64,000 bases of DNA from Siphonodentalium dalli (GCA_032622095.1 CP136063.1:212179982-212243981); one strand, 5' to 3'; counted from the first letter of the stretch, positions 21,901 to 33,611 are shown. Notes: generated from the letters alone by a model not told the origin. Numbers and translations: made by a program.

Positions 21901-23443
21901 GATGTGTGGTTAGCGCGCGCTTTTGTCAGCTGCTATTTGCCACCACTAGAGCAGTTTGAATTTGGAAAGTTCAGTGGGTGTCATATGGGCGATAATGCTG
22001 ATAATGGCACATACTGCAGTATAGATTATGGGAATAACTGGAAAATATTATGTCATATATTATACCATCTGCTTTATGCATAAAGTCATTGGTGTATTGT
22101 GTAAAACCATAACTGAAACCAAAACCTTGTTTTCTACAAAGACCATAACGAAACGAAAACCAAAATGGAATTTCAAAACTGCACAACAGTAATATTTTAT
22201 ACATCTCAACATGAAAAAAATTCCACAACTTTTCCAGGATTTTTTTGTAATTTCCAAGACCTTCCCCAGACAAAATTCCATAACGTTTCCATAGCTGTCC
22301 AGTGAGCCATACAGAAAATTAAACTACATTTATAAACGAATTGTTCTATTTTCTCCTACAATTCAACTTCATATTTTCTATGATTTAAAGTGAGGGAACT
22401 CACTCATAGTGCTCAGTGTCAACTGCTTGGCCCAACATGCTATTGCAATGTTTCTTTGATTTGTGTTGTTAGTGAGGGATGGAGAACAATTTCATGACTT
22501 TTCAAGGAAGGGAATGCAATTCCAGACTTTCCAAATCCTTGCCCCACCATGAAGGTCCGGTATGCCTCCATGACATGTTTGAAATTGCCATTTCACAATT
22601 GCATGAGTTTTGAAAACTTTTCCAGGATTCCAGACAAGCATATGAACCCTGTAGACCATGGGATGGAAATCCAAAGCTGTCAAGCCTTGAAATAGTGTGT
22701 CTGTCATTTGGAGAATGAGGCCTCCAGACTCCAGACGGTGAATTTAGTGATGCTACCATGTAAATTGGGCTAGCATTACCAAATTCACACTCTGGGGACC
22801 TCATTCTGCTCAGGCCTCATCTCCTTGAATTGTTGTCAACCTAGCAAAAATTCCACTGGAAATATATACAGACATGCTGATCCCTAACAAGAGTTTGGGA
22901 AATCACACAAGGTCACGGTTAGTGGTGGCTTTGGTGATCGGAAATGATTCTCGGAATAAAAGATGAAAAATTATAGCCAGAAACATAATTGACAGTATCT
23001 TGTGATACTTGGCATGTGGATAATTTATTAAATAGGTATACTTGTTCATGATTCAGTAATCATGTTATATGCATTATATTAAAAATTCTTTTCCCTGAGA
23101 TATAAGGTGAAAATTAATGCATTCACCCAGAATACTTCCAGGTGAAATATTAATGCGAATCTTGACTAACTTAATTTAAAACTGCTTGAAAACATACTTA
23201 ATCGAGGCCAGAGATGATGGTTATCTAGATATAAGAACCTTACCTGTGTCACCAGCTGGTGCCATGATGGTTTCTTTCAACGTTTTGGTTTTTGTGGCAC
23301 GCTTGCTCACCCTCGTAGCATACGACTGTAGTCGGGGCTTGAAACATGACTGCACAGGCTTTGAAGTAGTCCTGCCTAACCCTGTGACGAATGCAGTCAG
23401 TGGAACCTGACAAATCCTCCCAGCAAACATGGCTTTCCGCAAG
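15840..23443 (-). CDS. GHITM: GHITM/TMBIM5 gene, seven coding exons, 331 residues
   Basis: Growth hormone-inducible transmembrane protein is a mitochondrial inner-membrane member of the Bax-inhibitor-1 (TMBIM) family. Family knowledge links it to cristae organisation, cytochrome c retention and Ca2+/H+ exchange. Seven coding exons join without phase conflict (187+112+142+199+99+172+85 = 996 nt). Landmarks match the vertebrate protein in order: GLGSLCYYGLGLS in exon 2, RDTYLY and AISR in exon 3, a Gly-rich FSGVMGAVLAP and RAAWYTAG stretch in exon 4, CAPSEKFLNMG in exon 5, GGLVLFSMFLLYDTQK in exon 6 and IYMDTVNIF near the C terminus. The length is close to the roughly 345 residues of human GHITM. 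The N terminus is basic and poor in acidic residues, as expected for a mitochondrial presequence. An acceptor 13 nt before the ATG shows a further untranslated exon upstream. Confidence 0.95.
16284..16381. mobile_element. Family P hairpin, minimal
   Basis: A roughly 98-bp palindrome from AAGTCTGGAAATA to TATTTCCAGACTT with GAGGTCCCCAGAGG arms. Lies in GHITM intron 6. Confidence 0.7.
16862..17101. mobile_element. CCCTTT-ended MITE abutting GHITM exon 6 donor
   Basis: TAACCCTTTGTATATT at the left and AAAGGGTTA at the right. It shares internal blocks with 13315-13567 and with a partial copy at about 16656-16846. The right end stops about 5 bp short of the exon 6 donor hexamer (17106-17111). Confidence 0.6.
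17112..17283 (-). CDS. GHITM: GHITM coding exon 6
   Basis: Acceptor ATATTTCAG, donor AG|GTTAGC, phase 1 in and 2 out. Encodes SMFLPPTSALGAGIYS, GGLVLFSMFLLYDTQK and DPINR's first residues, positions about 247-303. The Asp in FLLYDTQK (residue 280) is the conserved acidic residue of this family. A transposon end lies only about 10 bp inside the following intron. Confidence 0.95.
17403..17470 (-). repeat. Third, displaced copy of the GHITM exon 5 end, donor mutated
   Basis: Contains the same 'GGGTGGACCCTTAGCTAT' stretch on the minus strand, but the donor reads ATGAGT instead of GTAAGT, so it cannot act as a GT donor. Confidence 0.65.
17490..17830. repeat. Dispersed repeat with GGGAGAAGT motifs, also at 53990-54306
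   Basis: Shares 'GGACTGTTATCAGGGAGAAG', 'CCCATTTATAA' and 'CATTATAATG' blocks in order with 53990-54306. Non-coding, intronic here. Confidence 0.6.
17858..17930 (-). repeat. Tandem copy of the end of GHITM exon 5 with splice donor
   Basis: Matches the coding end of exon 5 from about codon EKFLNMGG onward, with a few substitutions, and retains TTCATTAG|GTAAGTG. The period is 82 bp. The added 82 bp stays open in frame after the true exon end, but 82 is not a multiple of 3, so use of this donor would shift the frame into exon 6. Confidence 0.85.
17940..18038 (-). CDS. GHITM: GHITM coding exon 5, donor duplicated downstream
   Basis: Acceptor CTTCCAG, donor G|GTAAGTG at 17939, phase 1 in and 1 out. 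Encodes LSCLAACAPSEKFLNMGG and AIGLGVVFVSSL, residues about 214-246. The 3' two thirds of this exon plus the donor are repeated 82 bp further along the transcript, with the second donor at 17857. Confidence 0.95.
18602..18860. mobile_element. Family T MITE in GHITM intron 4
   Basis: TTAACCCTTCCATGACGGGAG to CATGAAAGGGCTAA, with two internal GCATATATAAG-type hairpins. Opposite orientation to 14916-15153. Confidence 0.75.
18953..19151 (-). CDS. GHITM: GHITM coding exon 4
   Basis: Acceptor CATTGTAG, donor G|GTGAGT, phase 0 in and 1 out. Encodes AIGATFAAMIGS, the loop with KQLAWMGFSGVMG and RAAWYTAGVVGG, residues 148-213. These are the most conserved transmembrane segments of the family. Confidence 0.95.
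19384..19819. mobile_element. Family P MITE in GHITM intron 3
   Basis: Inverted ends CCTTGAAATAGTGTGTCTGT and ACAGACACACTATTTCATGG with subterminal hairpins. Full length. Confidence 0.75.
19909..20095. mobile_element. Family T MITE, degenerate
   Basis: Left end TTAAACCTTTCATGACTGG; the right end is decayed. Ends about 40 bp from the GHITM exon 3 donor. Confidence 0.6.
20135..20276 (-). CDS. GHITM: GHITM coding exon 3
   Basis: Acceptor TACAACAG, donor CTG|GTAAGT, phase 2 in and 0 out. Encodes WPAEVRQRIRDTYLYFGG and the second membrane stretch with SAMAISRNP, residues 100-147. Confidence 0.93.
21647..21758 (-). CDS. GHITM: GHITM coding exon 2
   Basis: Acceptor TTTTACAG, donor GC|GTAAGT, phases 1 in and 2 out. 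Encodes the first hydrophobic stretch, with GKGIVAGASVVGLGSL then CYYGLGLSSQVGAIEKA, residues about 63-99. Confidence 0.93.
22681..22826. mobile_element. Family P MITE, half element in GHITM intron 1
   Basis: CAAGCCTTGAAATAGTGTGT followed by one hairpin and the CTCATTCTGCTCAGGCCTCAT junction. The other half is absent. Confidence 0.65.
23244..23443 (-). CDS. GHITM: GHITM coding exon 1 (ATG at 23430)
   Basis: The acceptor (TTTCAG, intron side 23444) is followed by 13 untranslated bases and ATG. Residues 1-62 start MFAGRICQVPLTAF and are rich in Arg, Lys, Ser and Thr, the pattern of a mitochondrial targeting sequence. The exon ends G|GTAAGG in phase 1. A possible untranslated exon 1 is a CTG|GTAAGG donor on the minus strand near 25422, but nothing else supports that choice. 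Confidence 0.9.
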
Positions 23444-26400
23444 CTGAAACCAGATAAACAAAGAAGGTTAATAACTCTATGACAAAAATGTGAACGATGC
23501 CATCGGCTTTTGAAAGCACTCCTGATGGTGAACTTCAAAACCAAATTTTTTCAGTCTCATCACTCTCATGAGTCATGACTAAATGGCGATTACTCATTGG
23601 ATACAATCCACACACATAGGAGTATATGGGTATAGATACTCAGACTGAATCTTTCTGCGGAATGAGTTTTGATGATATAATTGAGATCCTCTAATTATTC
23701 CTTTCAGCAGTGGTATATCTTGCATACAAACTTTCCCACAGCTGCATGCTCATGATTGAAATGAAACAAACATGTACTGCTATTCGCAGCATGTTTTAAT
23801 TAACCGGTGGTAAATCTATTATAAATCATTGTCAATCCCCTTGATTGCATAATCCTTTGCCATGGCGAACTGTCGATCTTTTATCCGATCGACATCCACA
23901 AATAGCTTTGCATCCTTGCCTGGTATAAACAACCCGGACTATACAGTTGTATATCTAAACCCAGCTGGTGAATATTAAGAGCCCTGGTCAACAATGTTAA
24001 CTATTTAATTGGCTACAGCAAACAATTTCACATAAAAAATTTACGTCGGAGCCAGAGTAAACTTTCTTATGTATTTTTAATGCAAAATTGATTATAAAAG
24101 GAGAAGAAAACAATTTGAAAAACAAAAAAACACTGTGTAACTATGATTATGACTTCGTGCTCCGTTTTCATACATTTATCGCGACAAAAAAGCCAATGTC
24201 CCCCTCTGTCGCGAGCATCAAATATCGATATTGCTAGATGTTTGTAATCGTTGTCTGATATTCTAGTCAATGATAGTCTTGCAAAGCAAAGACGTCAAAG
24301 ATCAGAATATATTTTTGTTACATCAAACAGTTCTCAAAATTGGCCACAGCAATAATTTATGCCGTGGGAAACACTGAGGCAACATGTGGAATCTAATACC
24401 ACAGCTTTAAATTTGCCATGTGACATTTTTCCTAATAGCGAGGGCTGCATGAAAGGATAGTCAACGACATAGCAGACGGGCTGAATATGATTTTGGGCGC
24501 AATTAATTACCTGGTGATAATATATTTGCAGCCACCTGGCTGAACGGTTGGCTCGTATTCCATGTATATAAAAACAAACTTCGATTTGCATATTGAAAAA
24601 ATTTATCCAAAATGTTATACGAGTTAAATTCTTCTAATTTGTCTTTAATATATCTTTTGGTCAATAATCTCCTGGCCATTTCGGAAGTCTATTGCCAATT
24701 TTGCAATTTCCCATTTTACTGAACACAACCTTTCTGTAATACAGCGAAGCCAGTCAACTATTTTCGGTACCATACACATGCTATAGCGGACTGGGAATCG
24801 CAACCAGGGTCAGGGTATTCTGACAAAAATCAGAACTCGGTCAGATATCAGTCAAGTTTGTCAGGCTGAAAAGTCTCATTCGAGATCACTAAATAAAGAT
24901 CCGAATGCAAAATGCCGACTCCCCCCCCCCCCATTACAACACTTGTCCAGATATGTTGTCGTGGGTGCAGTGCGCTGTCCGAACGTGCGCGGACATTAAT
25001 GGCTGACCCATGTACACGCCTCGGTCTGTGCACGTTAAAGAATGGACAGTGCGAAGGATTCATCGTGATTTCGATGTATCACGTACGATACGCTTTCACA
25101 CGATACGAAGTGTGAAGTGTATCGCGATACACAAATATCACATAGGTCATCGAATGCGAAAATAACCCATATTTACTGTGTTTTTTTTAGCAATTTAGGT
25201 AGAAAATCCTCGCAAAACATGGTTTTTGTGTATCGTGATACGTATCGTATCGTTGGTCATGTATCGTGATACGTATCGTATCATGACAAAGTGTATCGTT
25301 GCAGTCCTAGTCAGCAGATACAGATCTTCTTCGACAAAAACTAGTTCACAACTTTGTGAGATCATCAGGCATCAGTGTCTAAACAATTATATTATATATG
25401 TATATAACTCTCCCTTACCAGATTGAAGACGTCACACATACAGAGAATAGCACCTACAGAATACAGCATTACTCCATTACCAGTTAAAGCACCAGTGACA
25501 TTAAATTAATCAGCTACAGTAGTAGTCTACAGATGATTACGAAGCCAACAACAACAACAAAATACTGGAGTCACCACACTCCACAGGGTTATAAAGTTAC
25601 TCGGCCGTGGTAGCACCTGGACCAGTGCATCTACAACCAGAATTGGTTCCTGCACTTTAATATCTACAGGCACAGTCAAATTGTGACATTGACCAGTAAA
25701 ATTTACAATTCACCAATTTTCGTGAGTTGGGTTTTTCCAGGATTTGGTGGGCTAAGTCATGGTTCTGATCTGCTTTATTTTATGCACTGTCTGTATTCGA
25801 ATACATACTATAAAACGCATCAGAATATGATATGCTATACGAAGGAGCTCACCCTATATATTGTGATTGTCTAACGATGACAAAATGCTGCAAAAACTCT
25901 TACAAAAACGTTTTATTTCGAAAAAAGTTGACGCAATATAATCCGTGCACTCGATTGTTGACTCGGATTAGTTATCTTCACGATTCTTGTTATTAAAAAA
26001 GAGGCACCTCCTCTTAGGTTTTGTTGCTGAAGCAATTGCTTAATAATTTCTTTACTGTAATTCACACATCCTAAATCATAATATGATCATCTTGAAATAA
26101 AAATCAACACCACCCTTCAGCAAATAGTCGTTTTTGGAACTTTCTTTAGAACATAATTGGTAATTATAATACACCGACACTGGTCAGACACAGAATTGAA
26201 AACGAACAGAATCCGGAACTAAAAATAAAGTTGACTCAAACACCTGATCTCTCTAATCTGATGTTATTCATTATAGCAGACTTATCTTCTGGTAATTCTT
26301 TAAGGTAGTTTTTGTTAAAGTTATATATCATTCTGATTTGCATTAGGTAAACATCAATTTGAATTGATAGATCTGTTTCCGAACAGGGTCTTCAATATTT

Positions 26401-26488
26401 ATTTATTATTTGAGGCATTTTTTACATTTATTAGCTAATTCACTTGGTCATAAGTGAATTTTGCATTAAAATTAATTGTATTATCATG
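23444..26488. other. Intergenic, upstream of GHITM
   Basis: Should hold the GHITM promoter and untranslated exon. I saw no clear CpG-rich promoter. A TGACGTC element and a CTG|GTAAGG donor on the minus strand lie near 25422-25440. At 25080-25300 there are palindromic GTATCGTGATAC and CGTATCGTATCG motifs, probably a transposon end, since its minus-strand edge reads AGGACTGCAACGATAC. The small open frames show no domain. Confidence 0.4.
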
Positions 26489-27795
26489 TCAGGCACCAGA
26501 GGTGGCGCCAGTGGGGGGCACAGGGGGGGGATACAGCCCCCTTGTCGGGGAACTCTAGCCCCCTCGTCGGGGAGGACTTGTCGGGGATTTTCTATATGTA
26601 AGTCGGTTGTGTGTATAAGATGAAGTAATCATGTACAGACTGTGAGTGTGGGAAAGTGTCAGAGAGAGAACATACAGCGGAATATATCCCACACAAAATA
26701 TTCATGGCACATGTTCCCATTAAATCCGGGGGTATTCCCCTGTATTGTTACACCATCAGCGTTTTAGTGGTAATGAAAATCTATTGAAACATGTGTGCTT
26801 TATCATTGCTGGCTACTCTGGCATTCGTCACAATGGCCACAATGGTATATAGAACCATTGAGAACCTACAGTATGGCCACATGTATGTTAGCTATATCCC
26901 CGACAGTGAAACACCATGCTGGCACTTGCAACTAATGAAATTAGAAATTAGAACTGACACAGAATTAAGACAAGTGGCCTCCCTAGAATATAGGAATTTT
27001 CACAACAATTCATGGGTTTTAATCTTCGAGTTATCTCATCTGCTAATTACAGTATGGCTGATGTATTGCTAAACTTTAGATCTATTAGAATTCTCCAGCT
27101 AAGAGACTATAATTACTTCAATATGGTTTTGTTCATTGGTTCGCCACACACACTATGTGTGCTCATTTCACATACCAACAGGCAATATCGTGTAATTTAG
27201 TGTAGCCCCCCTGTCGGGGAGCACAGCTCCCCTGTCGGGGATTTTCTGGTGCCACCCCTGTCAGGCACATCCTGAATTCCACTATTATAGCGATATTCCA
27301 CTATTATAGTGATATTTGACTATAACATATTCATGTTTCCTTTATTTGTGTCGGGAATAGAAGACGGCACATACCAGCGCACAGCCAAATGTCACTCATA
27401 ACAATATCGCAGCGAATGAACAGTCTTCCGACAAAATTCGTTGTGCAATCTTTTGCGCCAGCTTTGATATTCAATAATATTATACTATTACTAATATATC
27501 CCGTTCTAAATGACAATAGCAGGATAACTCAATCGCTCCTTCATAACAATATTTCAACTATTTACATGCTAATTGAGTTGCTTATCGTGTGCCGTCATGA
27601 TTAATAATTCTCCTGGACAAACTATATGCATGGTATCGAGTTAGTGCGATTTGATTTTGAATAATATGTGTGGGAAAAATGATTTTGGATTATCCCTCTT
27701 TTATCAAATTAACAAAACGGTAATGGTCAAATACCACTATAATAGTGGAATATCGCTATAATAGTGGAATTCGGGATGTGCCTGACCTGATTATT
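26480..27795. mobile_element. Foldback element hosting the hAT insertion
   Basis: Inverted arms 27264-27320 and 27723-27785 share GGCACATCC, GAATTCCACTATTATAGCG and ATATTCCACTATTATAGTG. The left arm was split by the hAT element: its outer part (ATGTCAGGCAC) is at about 26486-26496 and the rest resumes at 27261. Without the hAT it is about 550 bp and non-coding. Confidence 0.75.
26497..27260. mobile_element. hAT-type non-autonomous element with 8-bp target duplication
   Basis: The ends are CAGAGGTGGCGCCAG and CTGGTGCCACCCCTG, imperfect inverted repeats of hAT type. The octamer TCAGGCAC flanks both sides (26489-26496 and 27261-27268). Just inside each end are repeated CTGTCGGGGA units. At 764 bp there is no recognisable transposase; the 93-codon frame at 26791 shows no family motif. 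Confidence 0.85.
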
Positions 27796-27799
27796 AGAA

Positions 27800-27960
27800 T
27801 TATAACTCTATTATGCTTAAGCATAATAGAGTCTATTATGCTTAAGCATAATTAATTTATGCTTCATCATAATTAATTTACGCTTCATCGTAATTCATTT
27901 ATGCTTCATCGTAATTCATTTACGCTTAAGTTAAGCGCAATTCAGATTAACCCTTACCAA
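27800..27960. repeat. Palindromic TTATGCTTAAGCATAA cluster
   Basis: Several 16-bp palindromes of the TTAyGCTTAAGCrTAA type and half-decayed variants (TTTATGCTTCATCGTAAT). Same motif family as 30895-31345 and 35930-36650. Confidence 0.7.
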
Positions 27961-30860
27961 AAACTGCTAACCTAAAACTACATTAGATCTAAGCGGATTT
28001 CTAATCTGATCGCCAACGTAGAACTAATGTAGAACTAATGTCGTAATTTAACTGTCAAAAGTGAGATGGGCGGAGCTTAAAAACTAACATATTGCACATG
28101 TGGTCAGGTTAACGGATATGCACAGTAGTTCTACGTTGGAAAATTCCCAACCAAATTTCTAACGTAGAACTAACGTGCAAATTTGCTACATAAAGCATAT
28201 ATATGTACAATTTTATAGCTCGATCTTAAGAGCTATAAAATTGCACATATGCTTTAATTATGTTAGCAAATTTGCATGTTAGTAAATTTCACATCAGGAA
28301 TGTATAAAAATGGCACATGTGCAGGCATGTTATCAAATTAACTTTAAAGATGGATTATCTCTTTAAATAACAAATTTTAAATAGTTGCGTGGGTATAAAA
28401 TAATAGATATGAACTGAAGACCTATGTCCGGAAAAGCTTCTATCAATTAATATTGATTTTATTTCGAATATTAAATCGGGCCCATTTATGTTACTATTTT
28501 TAGAACCGACCATTCGGATGAGACCGTATTGCGATATAGAGCACTGGGCTGTTCCTACGGCTACGCAACGAATTTCAAATGTCACAGATTGGTTGTTTGT
28601 ACTGTTTTGTTCCACAGATATAAGCGATAATGAGTATAATTAACGTTTATATGTGACAAAATTGCACAATATAATTTCTGGTCTCTGTTAACAGTAACCA
28701 CTATTGTTCGTTAGCTGAACAAACACACCTTTTTAGACCAGAAAATATTCGAAATAAAATTAATATTAATCGATAGAAGCATTTCCGGACAGGAGTCTTC
28801 GATTCAAATCTAATATTTTATACCCCGGTAACTATATATTACATGTTTACAAAGAGATAATCCACCTTTAAAGTAATTATAAATACGTCCAGCTGGGTAA
28901 CAATTTGTAAAAAAAAAAAACACAAACAATATATCATACGGTATTGCTTTTTAAAACTATATAAATACATAAAATATACATCACAAATCAATAACAACAC
29001 CAGTCTAATCGGGAATCAGGTCGTATTATTTCATATATTGTATTCAATGTACGTCTAAGGCATTCGCGGTATGGATAAAAAAACGGAACGCTCTTTATTG
29101 TTGTGAGTTACACACGCATCATAGATTCTGATTGGATCACAGAAAATTGTGGAACGATTTGATTGGACCAGCCGTTAACGTATGGTAATAGGAATCGATG
29201 GTGAATTCTTCAGATGTACATTGAATAATGCAATATAATTTTATGAAATAACACGATTTGATTCCCGATTAGACTGTAACAACACTACAATGATTTAATC
29301 AAGATTTAAACTTTATTCTGGTTCCACAACAGTTGCTGGAGTATCTGATCGAAAATACGCTCTTGAAGATCTGACACCGCACTAATAATTAGATATAACA
29401 ATAATAATGACAAGTTGTGTGAGCACACAGCGACAATTCGTCATGAAAAATATTACTCTTGGTATCCAAATAATCATTTGATTATTAGTTTTCTCAGCCA
29501 AAAATTCACCCTGTATGGTCCTTATTTGGATCTGTATGATAATTAAATAATGGCCATTAGATTAATTTTTTATGTCCACATTTTAAATACCAATCGTTTG
29601 GTCAAAAATATGGTCAAATAATCTTGGAGTTGTAAAATGCAGTTGCAGCAGTTCTGAAATTTGAAGAGCAGGGTACACTTATGCACTCTGTAATTTTGTG
29701 GGGTACACTTCTGTGCACGTGCAGTCCCATAAATCTCACACTAAACTTCAACTTAACTTTTCTTAATATTTGATCAACCAATTTTTCAATTGCTGTTGTG
29801 TGCATGTGTGTGTACACTGCAACATGTTAACTGCTCTTCGTGGAATATTCCAAATAACTGTAAAAATCACTTCCATTAAACAATGAAAACTGCCATAAAT
29901 TGTTTATTTCCTAAAATTCATTCATTTTGTAAATAGATTCGCACATTAATTCTGTCTAATTAGAATCAATAAACAATAGCAGAAGTTTATTTGATGTGAT
30001 GGTCCATCATTATTTATTCTAGAAATATGATTAATAATATTTGAAAATAAAATTTAAATCAACTTTAATATACATGTAGTCTACCTGGTTGATAAATTAC
30101 ATATTATAACCTGCAGTAAAGGCAACACAAGAGACCACATGCCCTTAAAACTTGCCATGATGCCAGGTGCATGAAGTCTAAAGCCCTCTGCCATTTCTAT
30201 AAATATTACACTTACCAAGTATAGTGTGTATTCCATGTTGTGGAACTTATCATTAAAGAATATCCACAAATAAGACCATAATATAACTCCTTGTTTCCCT
30301 TCTCATGAATAAAATACAACTTCTAACACAGATATAAAGATTTTACAGTCTAAATTGTGCACAGCAACTGACATGCACAGGTTAACTCCTGTAACTGTTT
30401 TGGCGCATGTTATATATTGAATTCTCCAGCATACACCAGATCAGATTTCTCGACCACATTTGGGTAAAATACTGTTAATCTACTAGAGAACGCCCTCTAA
30501 AGTGGTAATAATTATGCTTAACTGCCTTAAGTGTACACTGTAAATGAATTACGCTGAAGCATAAATGAATATCGGTTAAAAGTAATTCATATACACTTTC
30601 ATAGAGCTCCCATCAAGCTGAAAAACCACATGACTAATGCCAGTAACCTACATCATGCAGATTATACCAATATACCTGAGTGAGATATCCCTTACTGAAC
30701 ATAATCGCTTATTAAGCGGTTTCTTAGCTTTCATTGGCATTTGGGGCAATTTTTTAGTATTTGAAGCAATCTATTAGCGTTTGAACATTATGAAAAGACA
30801 TTTCTTAGCGTTCGAATGCTAAGAAAACGTTAACTGTTATTTTATATTATTATGTTATTT
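27961..30860. other. Intergenic stretch without a recognised gene
   Basis: Contains a small palindrome near 28190-28290 (ATGTACAATTTTATAGCTC / GAGCTATAAAATTGCACAT) and CGGAACGCTCTTTATTG near 29085, a motif also in block A near 2745. The open frames show no domain. Confidence 0.4.
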
Positions 30861-30861
30861 A

Positions 30862-31350
30862 TGGGAAGCCAAATTCACATTTAATAACCAATTATGCTTA
30901 AGCATAATGCATTATGCTTAAGCGTAATGCAATTATGCTTAAGCGTAATTCCGATTTCCATTACGCTTAAGTGTAATGCAATTACGCTTAAGCGTAATGC
31001 AATTTGTATTACGCTTAAGCGTAATGTCATTACGCTTAAGCGTACACTCAAGCGTAATTCAAATTCCATATCTCAAAACTCCCCTGGAGCTGAAATGGAT
31101 GCAGCCAATTACTGAGTAGTAACTTTTAATATATATCAACCTTAGATGATACCATTATATGTAAGGTAGTAAGGCTATGAAAACCTTTTACGCTTAAGCG
31201 TAATGGCATTACGCTTAAGCGTAATGGCATTACGCTTAAGCGTAATGGCATTACGCTTAAGCGTAAATAAGTTGTGAGTGAGGCTATTATGCTTAAATGT
31301 AATTGTATTACGCTTAAGCGTAATTGCATTACGCTTAAGCGTAATGGGAA
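30862..31350. repeat. Array of TTACGCTTAAGCGTAA palindromes
   Basis: About 14 copies of a 16-bp self-complementary unit, in two clusters (30895-31060 and 31185-31345), usually joined by short TGCA, TGGCA or TTGCA spacers. A GGGAAGCC.AATTCACATTTAATA stretch before it resembles the arm at 35881. Open frames across it on both strands are artefacts of the repeat. Confidence 0.85.
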
Positions 31351-31599
31351 CTTTTTTTCAAAAATTGAGGTGGGAAAACTCTATTTTTTATATTTTATTC
31401 TTGCTAACATAAATGGTTATTATCAGTTCTCAAAATTGAAGCAGTATCCTAACCTTATATAAATACAAGGTGAATTAACACATTCACTGAAGAAAACCAA
31501 TGGGTAATTTCATCCTGTATGTCACTATGGGATTGCATGTATTGCCGAGAGTAGTTGATATATTACATATGTAGGAATGATGGTTACACCAATATCTGG

Positions 31600-31925
31600 T
31601 TATATGATGCTGAAACATAACATAAGGCTACTATGAGATAACTTGTAGGCCGTAACTGGGAGGGAATTTACCAATGTGTCATATATATCGCTGGTGCCAG
31701 CTACGAGTTATTTCGTAGGTAAATAAATATTACACAGTCGATGACTTAGATAATGTGGGGAGCAAGGCAGGTGCAAGAATATTGTGTGTATATATATATA
31801 GTTACCTACGAGATACATGTAACTCGTAGCTGGCATCAGCCATGAACACTGGTATATTCTGTCCCAGTAGTACCGACTACAAGTTATCTCGTAGTATCTT
31901 TATAACACGTTTCAGCATCATATAA
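31600..31925. mobile_element. MITE with TTATATGATGCTGAAAC arms
   Basis: The arms 31600-31660 and 31863-31925 are inverted complements with a few mismatches. They include CTACGAGTTAT-type palindromes that also occur at 32228-32250 and 55850-55937. Confidence 0.7.
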
Positions 31926-32532
31926 GATGATTTTGGTCGACTAAAATTATATAAGACATGATAAATAAATTTACATATACCCGGTACACACTTGTACACT
32001 CATTGCCAGGGAACCGAGCTTCCTTGCATGTGTAAACAAGCCACATGTATTCGCTTGTTCATATACTTAATGCAAGGCTGCACCCCACCCCTTGATCGGG
32101 ATGCTGGAAACATTGAAGCAATTGTAATTATTCATATACAATTGATCAATGGGATCGTTGAGTATGTATTGATGCATAAACCTACGTCGCTTGTTAATTA
32201 TGTTTTTATTTATATAGCATGGATACCACTACGAGATAACTCGTAGTAGCAGTCCCCATGGAACCGAGTATACTAAAAGTTAACTCGTAGTGGGAGCAAA
32301 CGTGTTAAATTGCCCAAATTGATCAAAATAGACTGATTAATGGGTTATTGCAATGTCTTGAGGCATGAGAAAAAACTTTTACATAAAAATTATCCAAACA
32401 AGTCACTTTTGTTGTGATGGTATCAGTGCTCGGAGAATGATTTGAAGAGTGAAATAAATTAATTGCAAGATACATCTGGAAACATATGGAACTATTTTTC
32501 CGTGCAAACGCTTGTTTCAAAAGAGAATTAGT

Positions 32533-32727
32533 GTAGCCCTTTCATAATGGGAGCTGCAATGGTGCAGCATTAAAGAGATGCACTGGCTTACAAGGTCAAG
32601 GTAAATACTGTGAGGCCAACATATTCTCTTATATATGCAATGCTCCCTACCTATGAGAGACTTGCATATATAAGGGCACAGGGTTTTTCGCGAAATTTCA
32701 AGAGGCTCCATTCATGGAAGGTTTAAT
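32533..32727. mobile_element. Family T MITE, upstream of SPART
   Basis: TAGCCCTTTCATAATGGGAG to TTCATGGAAGGTTTAA, one internal hairpin intact. About 90 bp before the first coding exon of SPART. Confidence 0.65.
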
Positions 32728-32816
32728 AATACTTGAAATTATATGCTACTAAATTCTTAAGTACAACTACCACAATTAAATTGTTGTTGCATGATGTTGA
32801 ATTTTATTTACTTCAG

Positions 32817-33611
32817 AATAACCACTGAATTTGTTAGTAAAAATGGAATGCCAGGCTGAAAGGTCATCTCAAGCGAGGGACAGAGACAGACCAGGCAGGC
32901 CACCACCTCCAGATACACGACTGAAAACATTCAAGAAGCACGAAGACAATACTAGCAAACTGATCGAAGCTGGTTTGAAACTGGACGAAGAAGGAAAATA
33001 TGATCAAGCAATCCCAATCTACCAGAAGGGACTTGATGAGATTAACAATTGCTTGCACTTGGATTGTGAATCGTTGCCTGTGACAGAAGACGAGAAAAAT
33101 GCAATCAAATTGAGTCAGCAGAAGATGACAAAAACAAAAATTCAAATTGAGTTTAGAATTCAGTCCCTAACGTCTCAAAATCAACAGAACCAGGGACTTG
33201 AAAGTTTAGTCAGTGAATTAGAGCAACCGCCTTCCTATGACGAAGCGATGTCTGAACCATCATCACCTACCATGTCAAATTGTGATCTAGAAATGATATC
33301 CCTTGGTGATAGTATTATGAACGATGAGCTCGCATCCAATGACACTGTTTGCGCGAACGCCACTGAGATATTTTCTGTCCGTGAAGGTGTTCAGATATAC
33401 CATGTCACCTCAGAAGGTTTTGTTAGTGCTCCGTCTTACCCATCAGCATTGAGGATATTTAAATTCACAGAGCAGTCACAAGACGGTACTCGACCACCTG
33501 CATTCCTCCAGGTCGGAGACTGGTACTACCCACTAGTTCCTGGTTCATCGCCAGCATTAGAATCAAGTTATGGGTCATACATGTTTCCAGATATAACATC
33601 ACAACAAGAAG
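32817..33611 (+). CDS. SPART: SPART coding exon 1 (ATG at 32843)
   Basis: The acceptor TTATTTACTTCAG ends at 32816, then 26 untranslated bases precede ATG, so an untranslated exon lies upstream. Encodes residues 1-256: a basic/proline start, the MIT domain, the PPSYDEA motif and the VGDWYYPL region. Donor G|GTAAAA at 33612, phase 1. An upstream in-frame TTG is not the start. Confidence 0.95.

Noticed and set aside
26791-27072. 93-codon frame inside the hAT element as a transposase
   Set aside because: No hAT dimerisation or catalytic motif is visible, and it is far too short.
32831-32842. Extending SPART upstream to the in-frame TTG
   Set aside because: TTG is not a normal animal start; the ATG at 32843 has a good context, and the acceptor lies at 32816.
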